This document shows positions 46,481 through 58,437 of a DNA stretch of 64,000 nucleotides, piece after piece (position 1 is the first letter of the stretch; the number at the start of each line of letters is the position of its first letter). Origin of the DNA: Adiantum capillus-veneris (Eukaryota; Streptophyta; Polypodiopsida; Polypodiales; Pteridaceae). The notes beneath the pieces were generated by a model. The model saw only the letters and a program-made list of their open reading frames with translations, was not told the origin of the DNA and did no database searches. Location: assembly GCA_014529385.2 (NCBI GenBank), contig CM043969.1:26613946-26677945 (forward strand), in the 5' to 3' direction. A program made the position numbers and the translations under genes.

Positions 46481-47376
46481 GTGATTTCAGCCCTTGCACT
46501 AGGGAAGAAAGAGGAACCATTTACCTTACAAGATGGTTATCTTCTCTATGGCAATAGACAATGCGTTACTAACTCACTACGTGAGAAAGTAATCTATGAA
46601 TCTCATGCTCCTCCTTATGCGGGGCATAGAGGGATTCAATCTACCCTAAAAGGAATAGAAACATATTTCTATTGGTCTGCCATGAAAGTAAACATACACG
46701 ACTATGTTTCTAAATGTGTGGTATGCCAAAAGACAAAGTTTGATAGAGGGAAGCAACATGGATTGCTTCAAACTTTTCCAATCCCTAATTCACCATGGGA
46801 GATCATATCCATGGTGATCTTTGGATTTGCCTAAGTCTATCCATGGGAATACGGGAATATGGACGATAGTAGATAGGTTTAGCAAACAAGCTCATTTTAT
46901 ACTTGTCAAAAAGACTATCAAAGCCCATCAAATGGCAACCCTCTTCATATAAAAAATCTTCAAGTACCATGGCTTGCCAATGTTCATAGTGTAGGATAGA
47001 TCCTAGAATGACCATTAATTTTTGGAACAATCTCTTTAAGAGTTTAGGGACAAGGCTAAACTTCTCTTCAGCCTATCATCCTCAAACGGATGGCCAAAGT
47101 GAAATAGCTAACCTAACAATTCTTGTTCTACTAAAAGCCTCCGTAACGGAAGTAGATCGAAGGTCCCAATGGGAGAAATACTTAACGTTAGTGGAGTATG
47201 CCTACAATAACACTATACATACCTCCATCAGAAAATCACCTTTTGAGGTAATTGAGGGAAGATCTAAAAGTCCCTTGCTACTTAAGGTACATGGTAAGAT
47301 CTTCGCTGCAGATGAGTATAGCCGAGACCTACAAGAATCTTTTCAAAAGATTAAGGATGCTATCTCTATCTCATAG
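46481..47376 (+). pseudogene. integrase of the chromovirus
   Basis: Zinc-binding part: ESHAPPYAGHRGIQSTLKGI and CVVCQKTKFDRGKQHGLLQT (H..H...C..C). The first catalytic Asp region is altered (EIISMVIFGFA then stop, where SMDF is usual). After a broken stretch, FSSAYHPQTDGQSEIANLTI carries the final catalytic Glu, followed by EYAYNNTIHTSIRKSPFEVI. Integrase joins element cDNA into host DNA; this one is dead. Confidence 0.87.
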
Positions 47377-47887
47377 CAAAGGCAAAAGGTTGTTGCTGAT
47401 AAGCACAGAAGCTCAAGCCTTTAAACAAAATGATTGGGTCTTACTTAAATTTCCCAAGGCTCAATTAAGGCATACAAGGGACAAGAATTCTATAGGACAT
47501 CAAAAGTACTATGCTAAATTAGCAAAAAGGTACTATGGTCCCTTCCAGATTCTTAGACCAATCAATGAGATGGCCTATCAACTCAAGTTTTCCAATCATT
47601 GGCTCATACACAATGCTTTCCATGTGAGCCTACTAAAGCCTTACAAAGGAGAGCCACCTCAAGAACCAACTATTGAAGACCCACCAGAGATCGAGGAGCA
47701 AGAAGAGGTTCTGCAGCCCGAGTCCATTCTCCGACATGAAGACAAGGTATTAAGAGGCGGTAAGATTATCTGACGGTATCTTATTAAGTTTAAGAACTAT
47801 CCTTTTGAAGATGCTAGATGGATGCAAGGCATACAATTAAAGGATAACCTAAACCTTGTCAATGCTTACAGTGCTTCCCTAGAGTAA
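47377..47887 (+). pseudogene. integrase C-terminus and chromodomain
   Basis: ORF 47252-47773 reads FKQNDWVLLKFPKAQLRHTR, KRYYGPFQILRPINEMAYQL and NAFHVSLLKPYKGEP, then the chromodomain start EEVLQPESILRHEDKVLRGG. A TGA at 47771 interrupts it; beyond the stop the same frame continues YLIKFKNYPFEDARWMQGIQ and LVNAY. Chromodomains steer integration to modified heterochromatin. Confidence 0.85.
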
Positions 47888-48240
47888 GCTAATGTAAAAA
47901 TGTTTAAAATGAACAAAGTTTTGTCTTATAAGACTCTCTTTTTCTTTATTGTGCACAAATGTTAAGAAGTATGCATGCTTAGGATCAAGTTTGTGGAGAC
48001 GACGTCTTCCAAACACCAAGTAGAGCTTCTCACTCTACTATGGAAGATTGATAGGACTAATACGCAGACATGCTTGTGATAGCTTAGGCTCTCAAGCGCC
48101 AAATGGATTAGTCATCCATTCTGGACCAATGTCGTAGGGTAAAATAGAGATCCTCTACCCGCTAGAAAAAGGACTAATGACTAGGCTTTATATTCTCTAC
48201 CTCATAGTCAAGGACGAATATGATTTCAAGAGAGAGGTAA
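47888..48240 (+). promoter_or_regulatory. 3' untranslated region with polypurine tract of the chromovirus
   Basis: Non-coding; ends in CAAGAGAGAGGTAA (48227-48240), a polypurine tract touching the 3' LTR. Confidence 0.75.
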
Positions 48241-49851
48241 TGTCATAATAACTAATATTTAATTCTCCTAAATAATTTCCTCATGCTAAACTGCATTTAA
48301 TATGGGAAATTACCAGGGGAGAAAAAGCTAGAATATTGGTTAGGCTAGCAGACCATTCACAGTAGAGATCCAAAGGAGGAAAAATAGGGATCCAAAGGGG
48401 GGGCCATCTGCAAAAGAGCAATGTGTACCAATGGCCTTCAAAGACCCTAAGGTTCAGCCCATTAAGACTTCCAAAATGCTAAGGTTCCAAAATTCAAAGG
48501 TAATGTCCAATGGCCAAAGAGTGGGGGAATTGGATGGTCATGGGGGAGACTAAAAAGTCTTCCCACATCCTTATCAAGGAGGGGGCGAGCCATATTAGTA
48601 GGGTATGAGAGAGAAACACACACCCACACACTCTTCCAAGCTCCCTTTACAGAAAGGGCATAGTGGAGACATGTCAGCTTCCTAGCCCAGTTGCCCCCAA
48701 GGTGCACTCAAATCCTATTGGATGGCCATAGAGGTGGACCAATGATAATTAGGCTAGAGAAAATTTAGTTTAATTCATTTAAAAACACTTGATAAAAGAA
48801 CCAATAGAAATTAAGCCCTCTAGAAGACTACTGGACAGTCTCCCAAGGGGTCCAATGAGCATTCAACAGCCCAATGGCTTGCCTGATTCCTATTGGCCAG
48901 AAGATTAAGAGGTCCAATGAGAGTTCAGTTGCATTATTTAAATACCTAAAGCTCTCACAAAAGGGGAAAGGGGGACACATGTCACAAGGATATCACTTAT
49001 GCTTCTTAAATTGTCATTGGCTAAGCTTTGCAGGGGCCAATAGGATGCCAACACGAGAAAATAGCAAGAGGGGTCCACCAAGAGTGTGAGAGGGATGATT
49101 TTTGCAAGGAATTATCACACACATACTCACACAATCTCATGTGTGAAGTAAAGAAGACTATATCCTTCTCAAGATTTAGTGGAAAGCTCATCATCTACTC
49201 CAAGCTTGTGAGAAGGGAGGCCTACACCAGCAACAACTGTTGGCTTTGTGATGCAAATCCAACCAAGAGCCAAGCTCCAATGTATGCTCATCTCCTCTAC
49301 CATCCTAATTACTAAGCTATGCTAAGCTATTAAGAGTGATTATGTGAGGAGACATACTTCTTTCTCGTAAGAATACTCCTTCTTCCTCTCGGTCTACTCT
49401 CATACCCCGCTAGCTCTCACCATCTTACGAAGGTGTGTGAGGTCTTGGGTCTGAGACCGTGATGAGACCGTGAGGGAATTGATGTTGTGTTTTCAAGTGT
49501 AAGCTTGGTGCTTGAAGCTTCCATCTTCATTGCACCAGAAAGTTACTTAAGGAACACAAAGTATTGTATTGTAAAATGTCTCCCTTGATGGGGGAAACCT
49601 ATAGTACAAAGCCTTTTGGAGGGGGGACCGCCGGCTCCAAGTAAATCCGGTACTCAACTTTTGTCAATAGCTTAATTTCTCTCTCTTTTTGAAGTGTTGT
49701 TCATGCCTATCTAACTAGGTGTTATGCATTTGTTGCTCTCTACATCCAAGCACTCTTGCTATGCTCATTAGGAATCTAGTCTTAATGAAATACTCACTAT
49801 GTCTATCTTATTTTCCGCTACACACAAGTTACTAGACCATTAAATGCTACA
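48241..49851 (+). repeat. 3' LTR of the chromovirus, 1611 bp
   Basis: Matches the 5' LTR over its length (for example CAGGGGAGAAAAAGCT.GAATA, ACACAAGTTACTAGACCAT). Both CA tracts are reduced to a few units (48616-48629, 49117-49134). Confidence 0.93.
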
Positions 49852-50199
49852 TTGACAAACAAAATCAAGCTCTATTGCATACCTCATTAAGTGCTCGTAG
49901 CACCCTGCCTTGCTGTGAAAGGGCAGGGAGCTGAGCAAGCTTGATCATCATGAAAAGCTGCTTGTTTGCACAAAGGGGACATATCAAAAGGGATATTAGT
50001 CAATGAAATGTATGGCTACTTGATACACAAGATGGGCACTTGAGTATTCTTGTATGGATCCTTGTTCCTTAATCGAAACACAATCACATGCCTTGCATTT
50101 TTCCGAACCGATTTAACGGAACATGATCAAACCTTGGAAATGTCAAAAACTGCTTGTAGTGCTATTTTCATCAAGTTCGGATAGTGTCTCTGCAAAACA
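49852..50199. other. flank right of the chromovirus, no gene
   Basis: No ORF or clear repeat; joins the chromovirus to the inverted X copy. Confidence 0.4.
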
Positions 50200-51074
50200 A
50201 ACTCTAGAATCCAAATAAATCAAATAATCCTTGAACTCATTCTAGCCTCTTTGATTCTATAAATCTACTTCGCATCTCTAATGTTGTAACCTTCTACTTA
50301 GTACTAGCTGAGGCTAATATATTTTCTTGCATAGCGGACACTTCATATCATGGATTATATGCACAAGGTGCATGCATGAGAGATGATGATTTGGGTCAAT
50401 AGCACGTAGGTACAACCTCACTATCAAGCAACTTATTCATGGAATGACATGAATCGACTAAGAGAGCCTCAAAGCAGGTTATCTCTTATTTTAAAGACCA
50501 AAAAATCTAGTATGACTACCTTCTTTTCGGTCTTGGGAAATTTTCTCTCTTTTCATGGGGAGATATGATTATTTCAAGCTCTAGTTGTCAATAAGATTCC
50601 AACTTGAGAGGATCTGCTACATAATTGATAGCACTGATTGTGCATATAGAGTGGTATATTCAAGGGTACGACCCATCTTATGCAAAATCACTCCGTACGA
50701 TTGAAGATCACAGATTGGCCTCTTCATAGTTGTACTTTCAAGGAAAGAAGTCCTCAATCTGCCAAGGGATAATGGATAAGTTCAACTTCCTAAGTTGATT
50801 ACAATCACTATTGGTGACACAATAGACTATGCTAGTCACAACTAGTTGATAGTTTAAGAAATTTCCATGCAGAATCTAACCAAGGGGTTTGAAATTGCAG
50901 AATCTAATCAAGGGGTAATAGATTCCCAAGGCAACACCCAAGGTTACCAGCTAAATATTGGTTATAATTTCATTAATCTCTCATTTAGTGTTTAGCATGT
51001 CAAAACAATATTGGGCCTTTTGAGGCTACACTTTGGGCAATGTACCTTTCAAGCTTGAAAAGTGCACTCCTAGT

Positions 51075-51269
51075 AAGGTAAGTGTAAGATATTGTCCTCC
51101 TCCTAGTAAGCATATAATTTGGTTTAGTTTTTATTTTTAAACATGATTTGATTGAGTTTTCCTAATGGGATGTATATACTAGAATGCTTTCATTTATTTT
51201 TATCTTCAGATACATGACAAGGTCATGTAGGAGAATTTTTTTTTGGGATAGTAGTGTACTAGATAACGT
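51075..51269. repeat. 195-bp direct repeat, left copy
   Basis: Nearly identical to 52367-52561 (three or so differences). Part of it is also found once in X copy 2 (38880-38995, reverse complement, much more diverged). Confidence 0.88.
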
Positions 51270-52366
51270 ACTAGATAGTAGTGATCTAACTGTGTCTCTA
51301 TGGAGGGTGGCTTGAGACTTTGTTTTCCAATCTGACTTGCATCCGCTGATTCAGCTGGCAATGTCTGGATCTTTGGACTTCCTATTGCTTCTTGACTTTT
51401 TGCAACCTCATTCTTCTTGACTTCTGGCTTTGGTGGCATTCTCTGCTCAATAGCTTTTGTGGTTGTTCTTTGTTCTGTTTGATCTGCACTTGCTATTGCC
51501 TAATTTTCTGTAAGCTTGTCTAAAGTTTTGTTTGATGGAGATGAATCATCTTCAATAAGATCTGCTTTGATATCAGTCTCCATTTGAACTGTGCTTGAGG
51601 ACCTTGTGTTGTTGTTCGCGGGTGACCATTGTTAGTCTTCATTTTTTGATATCTTTAAAGACTGCATATTCATTGAACTTTGTATCTCTAGGACCTTTTG
51701 GCACATTGGCATTCCAATTATGATATCATCTGGAATATCCTTTGTTGTGATCACATGGAATTGGGCTATGATGATCTGTGAAATTACTTCAATGGTGGTG
51801 GAGATGATTCCCTAGCATTCTGCTCGTTTGTCTCCTGATATGCTCACAAATTCAGGAGCATCTTCCAGCTGTGGTTGGCCACCTCTTTTCCAAGTGCAAA
51901 AGGACATGAGGTTCTTGTCTAGTTGAAAATCTAGCTTTACTTCACTTGACAGCTTTTCTTCGTTTTCACCAACAATGTTGCACTTGATCATCTCAAGATT
52001 TCTTTCTGTATTGACTGCTTTTGTTGTGGCAATGTCCTTTGTTTGAACTTTTTCTACATTTTCTTTGCTTCGATCACCTGCTTCAATCGATGTTCACTCC
52101 ATTGACTATAATATTGCACCTTTTGCTTGCAATTGTTGAGCATTTTCTACCTGCATCTGAGTAACAAGTTGATCTTAATAGATCCATTGTACTTTTTGAT
52201 AGAATCTGTCTCTTCAACGGAGATTTGGTGGTGACCTTTGTGTAGCTTTCTGGACTTTAGCTTCTATTGACTTTGAATTTTCTATCACTTGTTCTACCAG
52301 CTTGATGCTTTGCATCATCTTCAGATAGTCTTTGGCTTTAGTCGGGCCATCCGTACGGGTTTGTAC
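51270..52366 (-). other. 1.1-kb insert between 195-bp direct repeats
   Basis: On the minus strand it gives short open stretches only: KKNEVAKSQEAIGSPKIQTL near 51400, FHVITTKDIPDDIIIGMPMC near 51750 (like the closing part of a retroviral-type protease), and a 63-codon ORF at 52214-52405. Stops are frequent. Possibly a relic of a gag-protease region; I cannot name it with confidence. Confidence 0.4.
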
Positions 52367-52561
52367 AAGGTAAGTGTAAGATATTTTCCTCCTCCTAGTA
52401 AGCATATAATTTGGTTTAGTTTTTATTTTTAAACATGATTTGATTGAGTTTTCCTAATGGGATGTATATACTAGAATGCTTTCATTTATTTTTCTCTTCA
52501 GATACATGACAAGGTCATGTAGGAGAATTTTTTTTTCGGATAGTAGTGTACTAGATAACGT
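52367..52561. repeat. 195-bp direct repeat, right copy
   Basis: See the left copy; begins AAGGTAAGTGTAAGAT and ends AGATAACGT in both. Confidence 0.88.
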
Positions 52562-53690
52562 TTTGCACCCTGCAGTTATGGGCCTACATGGTAGGATTTT
52601 GTTTGGCACATGTTGTTAGTCACAAGGTGTGAAGCATGGTCTAAGAGCTCATGGAGTTTGGTTTGGCCAATGTGTAGTAAGGTTTATGAGGGTCCCTCTC
52701 ACTCATGTCGCTGGATGTTGATAATTACCTCACATATAAGTGCATCTCATACTTGATGGAGAATATGAGTCTCTAGGGCTGACACTGACGCATGTTTTCT
52801 TAATTTTGTTTCACGACAAAGTTCCTAGGTGCTAGTCAAATCTCTTCATTTGACCATATTGAGCACGCGTATCAAGAACAATTTTAGTGGCAAAAAATTA
52901 TCGGATACCTAGTAAGACTTGTTAAGGTTACAAGTGCTACTAACAATGGTTGTTTATGCATATAGAAAGGCTATGCATTGTTAATAAAAATATTTTATTG
53001 TTTATGCCTAGATGTGATTTATTTTCCACATTCTACTACTACGGTTGAAACATTTTATCAAGGCTTTCAAGTGATTGCATTGGGAAGTATTTAGTTTCTT
53101 TTATAGAGCTATTTACCCTCTTTTTCCATAAGTGCTATGAACATAACATCAGCCATAAGCATTGGCAATTATAGTAATGAAAATACAAGTTCAGATAAGT
53201 TTTTTCTACATGCATGCACACTAGGTGTTATGGGCCCTAGTGTTGGTAAAGGCAGATTTGGATATGTGTATTATCCCTACGAGATTAATTGTGGGTCTAC
53301 CAATCACTATAAGAGATCATGGCTCAATTGGATGTTTGTGGATACCTTGACTAAACTTAGCAACTTTATTCAGTCACTATTCAATCTTTCAAGTTAACGA
53401 AGCTCATTGCTTATGATCTATATTGATTATATAGATTAATAAGAAATATTGGGGGTCATTATAACCCACGTTTATCAGTCATTTCTGGGGACTGTTTACA
53501 AATGGTTGGGGAGAAAAAAAACTCAATATGATCAGTAGTATTGCCAGTCATCAGAGACAGGTAGACAATCTATAAGTGGTAATCTTATGCTAAAGGGTAT
53601 GCTTAAGTGTACCTTAGCAAAGAAGCAATCCAATTGAAAAGTTTGTCTCTCTAGTTTGGAGTTTCACATAAGGTCACCCAAGGGGCCCCA

Positions 53691-54021
53691 AATTAAACCA
53701 ACACTCAATTAAGGGAGCATGGCCATCCCGGGCACACCCCCCATCATTAGTGTGGTAAAGATACTCTTGGTGGGCAAAGATTTCCTTCACGTCTTCACGT
53801 GAAGTGCTAAGTGGTAATAAATCATGTTATTTACACCCCATGGGAGTGTTAATAGCATCAGATTCACATTGACCTGTTGGAACAACCAAGAGTTCTTGTT
53901 TGCTTGTTGGGTCCCCTTAGTATTCGGGTGTAGAGTCCTCACTAGGCTAGATCTTGAGCTTTACTCTTGAGCTTTATCATGTAATTTTTTGCATTTTTCC
54001 GTCAATAAGAACATGTACAAA
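53691..54021. other. gene-free stretch
   Basis: No coding motif; leads into a tandem array. Confidence 0.4.
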
Positions 54022-54640
54022 TAGTTACCTCCCCTTGGGTGTGTATTTGCCACGTGGAAGTAGGTTTAGATGGGAAGCATTCTCGTGGAGAATTTAGGTG
54101 GTGTAAGTGCTTGTGTCTCATTTCTATTGTTAGAATGAAGCGCTTCTCATCACTACACTAGTGTACTTGTATTTTATGACTATTTACCTCCCCTAGATGT
54201 CTATCCGCCACCTAGAACCATGTTTGGATAGGAGTATCCTTACGGGGGGTTAGGTGATGCAAGTGCTTGGAGCTCATTTCTATTATTGGAATGGGGTGCT
54301 CCTCATCACTTTATCAGCGTACTTGTATTTTACCACTAGTTACCTACCCTGGGTGTCACAGGTTTGGGTAAGAAGCATTCTTGCAGAGGGTTCACGTGGT
54401 GCAAATGATTGGGGCTCATTTATATTATTGGAATGGAGTGCTCCTCATCACTACACTAGCGTACTTGTATTTTCTAACTAGTTACAATCCTTGGGTGTCT
54501 ATCCGTCGGCTTGGAAACGGGTTTGGGTAGGAAGCATTCTCGTGAAGGTTTTAGGTGGTGTAAGTGCTTGGGGCTTATTTCTATTGTTGGAATGCAGCGT
54601 TCCTCATCATTACATCAATTTCATGTTTTTTTGTGTGTCT
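54022..54640. repeat. tandem array, four units of about 143-159 bp
   Basis: Units start at about 54022, 54181, 54337 and 54480 with AGTTACCTCCCCT-like sequence and share GGTGTAAGTGCTTG.G.CTCAT and TCCTCATCACT.CA. They are about 75-85 percent alike by eye. Confidence 0.85.
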
Positions 54641-55511
54641 ACATATCACTTTTGTTGAGCGTTGATATTTCTCAAAGGATCCTTGATGCTGTCGAAGGGC
54701 TAGGGCTCTATATCGGTGGGCAAAAATGATCCGACCATCCTTAAAAGGAAGTATGTCCTCAATGCATAAATATAGGTGGGAAGTCGTGCTCGTAAAAACC
54801 TTGCTTTTCCCCTTTGCTTGATATCACAATAGGATACATTAAGGAGAGTCTGGCCAATGTAACACACAAGCCAATATTTTAAGTATCGGTACATGGAGCC
54901 TTGCTCCCGTAATGCATCTTAAGGCATTGTCATACTTGACAGAGGTAAAAGAAAATTAATCGTGGCGATTGTCGACCTTGTCGAGTAATATACCAAATTA
55001 AAAACTTAAAAACATGTACCGTAATTGCAAAAGCAAAGCGTACCTGGTTTGCTTGATGCTGTTGGAATTTTTCCTTGAAATCCCATTAGATCTATCTTGC
55101 TGAGAAGAAGGTGAGCATGACTATGTCGGAGTGCATCAGAGTTAGTAAACTGGTTAAGAGCAATGCCCCCAAAACTCAAAAACAAAAGAAAAAGATGCCT
55201 ATCGATTTCTTAGAATTGGAACAAAAGGTCGTCCATGTCAAACATCTTTGGATTAACCACAATAGGTCTTGCGTTAATGTGTCGTACTGCAATTGATTGA
55301 CTCACCAACCAACGAGTCCTTGTTTTTGTATGATACATCTCAATAGCCCAATTTTGGTTGCTACCCCATTATCAAATATCCATGCTCGTTCAACTTGTAA
55401 AATTGAATCAAATATAGAATTTTACATGATACTTTCATACTTATGTCCCATATCGAGCAAGCCTGAAGATTGCCAATCCTTTGTCAATACGACATTGAGG
55501 TTGCAAAGGAG
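54641..55511. repeat. repeat Y, copy 2 and flank
   Basis: About 54960-55060 resembles 36930-37050 in repeat Y copy 1. No gene. Confidence 0.45.
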
Positions 55512-55850
55512 CTTGCCGATGGATATCTTCGCTTTGCATCTCAAAGATCAAGCCATGCTAGACTTGTGCATTTACTCGTGCCTTGCATGGTATCGAAACC
55601 ACCATGATTCCACTTATTCTCATGCCTTGCATACTATCAAAGTCACCATGATTCTTGCCGATGGTGACGGCCCCTTGCCAAATCTTCACTTTGCATCTCA
55701 AAGATCAAGCCATGCTGGCCTCGTGCACTTATTCGCATGCCTTGCATTCTATCAATATCACCATGATTCTTGCCGATGCCGACGGCCCCTTGCCAAATCT
55801 TCCTCTTTGCCATTTTTGGCTATGTACGGTCCCTTGCCGCATCTTCCTCA
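55512..55850. repeat. tandem array, units starting CTTGCCGATG
   Basis: Starts at 55512, 55654 and 55769 with shared blocks TTTGCATCTCAAAGATCAAG, CATGCCTTGCAT.CTATCAA and ACGGCCCCTTGCCAAATCTT. Unit about 115-142 bp, the third partial. Confidence 0.82.
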
Positions 55851-56269
55851 CCGTCAACATTGGCTGTGTACTTCTACTTTTAACTCGGGAGGAACACGGG
55901 CCTTTGACCCCCAACAAACCCTGAATATGAAACGATAGCTCCAATACGAGCCATGAGAGACGAAGGAGATAGGCGTTGAAAACTTGGCACCTGTTGCTCC
56001 AATGAAGCCGCTACAGTAACGTGATTCGCTGCTCATGTTGGGGCGCATCCAAGCACAGGCAGATAGTATTTGGTGCAGGTTGACTCCACACACCCCTTTC
56101 TTGCAAGGGTTGTTTCTCGTGCTCGGTTTCGCCGAGCTTTCTTTTGTCCTCGCCTAAGGGATCTTGTCCATGTTGTGGCCCGACGATGAGAGAGAGAGAG
56201 AGAGATCATGCATGGCTCCCCTGTCCATGCAAAGATTTCTCCTCTCCTCCATAGCTCCTTCTCCCCTGA

Positions 56270-56281
56270 GCTCTGATACCA
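56270..56281 (-). promoter_or_regulatory. initiator-Met tRNA primer binding site
   Basis: Minus strand TGGTATCAGAGC, five bases from an LTR-like sequence. Marks the 5' end of a minus-strand copia-type element whose interior lies to the left. Confidence 0.85.
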
Positions 56282-56286
56282 ATCTA

Positions 56287-56438
56287 TGACTATAGGGACT
56301 CAATCATGCAACTCTCCGCTTGACCTCACCATATATAGGCTCCTAGCCCCGCTAAATATGGTACCCCTTGACCGCATGTGAGTATGGGCCCTCCACCTTG
56401 GTCCTTGATCTGCGCCCGGTCTTACCTTTGGCTTGACA
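56287..56438 (-). repeat. 5' LTR of a non-autonomous copia-type element, about 152 bp
   Basis: TGACTATAGG...GGCTTGACA, placed next to the PBS and similar to the LTR-like sequence at 37133-37265. No matching 5-bp duplication between the two outer flanks (GCCGA against TCTTC), so they may not be two ends of one insertion. Confidence 0.62.
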
Positions 56439-56711
56439 TCTTCATACTTTAGCACTTCAGTGCAAAGCAATCAGTATGATCCTCAATGGAGGCACCACAA
56501 GATAGAGAGGGAGAATGGAGAACACACCCAAAACACACACAGAATCACCCCTATCCCCTAGTCAACACACACATATACACAATCAATAAGCCTCTGCTGC
56601 ACATGCTCATATCCAAACACCCTAGAATACACATACCCATATCTATACACACACCTCCATATTCACAACTTCAAATACTTTTTCTTGGTCTCTCATGTAA
56701 CCATAGATATA

Positions 56712-56799
<88 letters not shown>

Positions 56800-58285
56800 A
56801 TGCGTGTGCGCGCATGCACGCAGAAATGGCTCTCAAGAGGTCTGCACACATGCCCTTTCAAAATCTATGGCATACACAAGTTCTCTTGCAATCTCACATC
56901 CCCTTTGCATACACGGCTCCCACACAAGAAACACTCACGTACGTGACACACATGTAGATACAAGAGTGAGAGAGAGACTGAGAACATTCACTCAAACACC
57001 GAGAATATGAAGATTATGACAATGCCAATTTGATTAACTTTAATTTAGAGAGTGTACAACAATGCCTCCCTTTCTTGCACTTTAGGCATCTCTTGTCCAT
57101 GGCCTCTCTTTCCCCATCCTAAGTCTACAACATCTCCAACTCTCTCTCATGCCTTGACTCTCTTCGATTCTTGGCAGTTCCTTTGATGCTACCATCAGAC
57201 CTCGGTTGCTCCTGCCTCTTCATCTTCTCATCTTCTATGAGAGCTCCTATCAACGGCTCATGGACAATCGCTTTTACAGCTTTTCAGCCTTCTCTCCTTT
57301 TATGCCATGCCATCTCCTGCAAATAGCACCCTCTTGCCTTACTTTTTTCTCTTTTGCTCACCATCTCCAAACCTGCAGCTTTCGGCCACCCTGTAGCATT
57401 TGTTTTGCTCACGGCAGCCTCTTTACTCCTTTCTCCTCTTAAAGTGCTGCCTTACTTGTACCCTGGTTTTCTCCTTTCATGAACTCCCCAAGTTGGCCCT
57501 GCTGTCTAGCACCTTTCTTGCACTCCTTAACGATGCATGGCCAAACCTTTTCTCCACGTCTAGTGCTTTCCTCTTTCTCATGCACTTTGACTTTTTGTTT
57601 TGTGGACCTATTTTAGTGCTGCCTTTTCTCAGTAGCTCTGCTTGTTTTTCCCCTGCATGCTCATCTCTTTAGGAAAAGCTCCTCCTTAGCCTTCGTTCAC
57701 ACCTCCAATTGCCGGGCTTCTCTCCCACTCTCAAAAAACCTTTTGTGGTTCTCCTGCTTCAATCGATCGATCGTATGCAATCCCCTTCTTTTCTCTTGAG
57801 CTAAGAAAATGGTTGTGCAGATTATGGCCCGTCCATCGCCTCATGCTCTGGACCACATGACCTCATGATCTGGACCTCTTGTGTTGATGGCCTCATGCCC
57901 AAAATTGGACATAATCTGCTTCACAAAGATGTGTCTTAGGTGAAGAAACCTTGCCGGGGACCAAATCTTACGACTGCCTCAATCGTCGAGCTTGAGATGT
58001 TGCAATAGTCAGGAGTGCAAAGGGCCCACAAAATAGACAAATATTAGGCTACATACAATAAATTAGCAAATTATATACCTGAAAGTTTGCATGAGCACAT
58101 AATCAAGACTATACATGATCTGAGAGAGACATAGAGTGAGAGAAACAAGATGAGAGCATGCAAGTGCACCTCCTAGAGCGGAGTGCTACACAGACGCACC
58201 GAGAGAGTTGGGAGGAGAGGGGAGAAGAGGAAGGACACAAACAATGGATGCAATCTCTCCCTGTGCAAGGGTGAAAATTTTTCTT
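56439..58285. other. gene-free stretch with microsatellites
   Basis: CT tract 56711-56736 and TG tract 56737-56796; then C/T-rich DNA. The ORFs here are repeat-coded or lack motifs. Confidence 0.5.
56711..56796. repeat. compound (CT)n(TG)n microsatellite
   Basis: Twenty-six bases of CT then sixty of TG, followed by GCGCATGCGTGTGCGCGCATG. Confidence 0.97.
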
Positions 58286-58437
58286 TTGCACGTATTTATT
58301 CATAGATTTCTTGAATGCTCATAATGAATACAGACTGTCTGTTTATACATAATAATGACCATTGCACGTATTTATTTATAGATTTCTTGAATGTTCATAA
58401 TAAATATAGACTGTCTGCTCGGATATAATTATGACCA
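58286..58437. repeat. 76-bp tandem duplication
   Basis: Units at 58286 and 58362 sharing TTGCACGTATTTATT.ATAGA, TTTCTTGAATG.TCATAAT and AGACTGTCTG. AT-rich surroundings; no gene between 58438 and 59214. Confidence 0.85.

Larger units (their letters stand above)
40923..49851 (+). mobile_element. full-length chromovirus (Ty3/gypsy), 8.9 kb, decayed
   Basis: Two LTRs of about 1.6 kb (40923-42546, 48241-49851), PBS, gag with zinc knuckle, protease, RT, RNase H, integrase and a C-terminal chromodomain in order, polypurine tract at 48226-48240. Left flank TTGAA, right flank TTGAC: a 5-bp duplication with one change. Multiple stops and frameshifts in pol. The chromodomain after integrase defines the chromovirus branch. 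It is inserted in the X/Y repeat block. Confidence 0.92.
50200..53690 (-). repeat. dispersed repeat X, copy 3, inverted
   Basis: The reverse complement aligns with X copies 1 and 2 in order (blocks GTTACAAGTGCTA.TAACA, GGATAGG..ATCTAT, CTACC CCTTGG..GATT). It carries a 1.1-kb insert at 51270-52366 bounded by a 195-bp direct repeat. Confidence 0.66.

Noticed and set aside
55297-55938. 213-codon ORF as a gene
   Set aside because: Covers a tandem array with units that are not multiples of three and matches no known family.
57206-57672. ORFs rich in Phe/Ser/Leu/Cys
   Set aside because: Pyrimidine-rich DNA gives such translations by chance; no motif.
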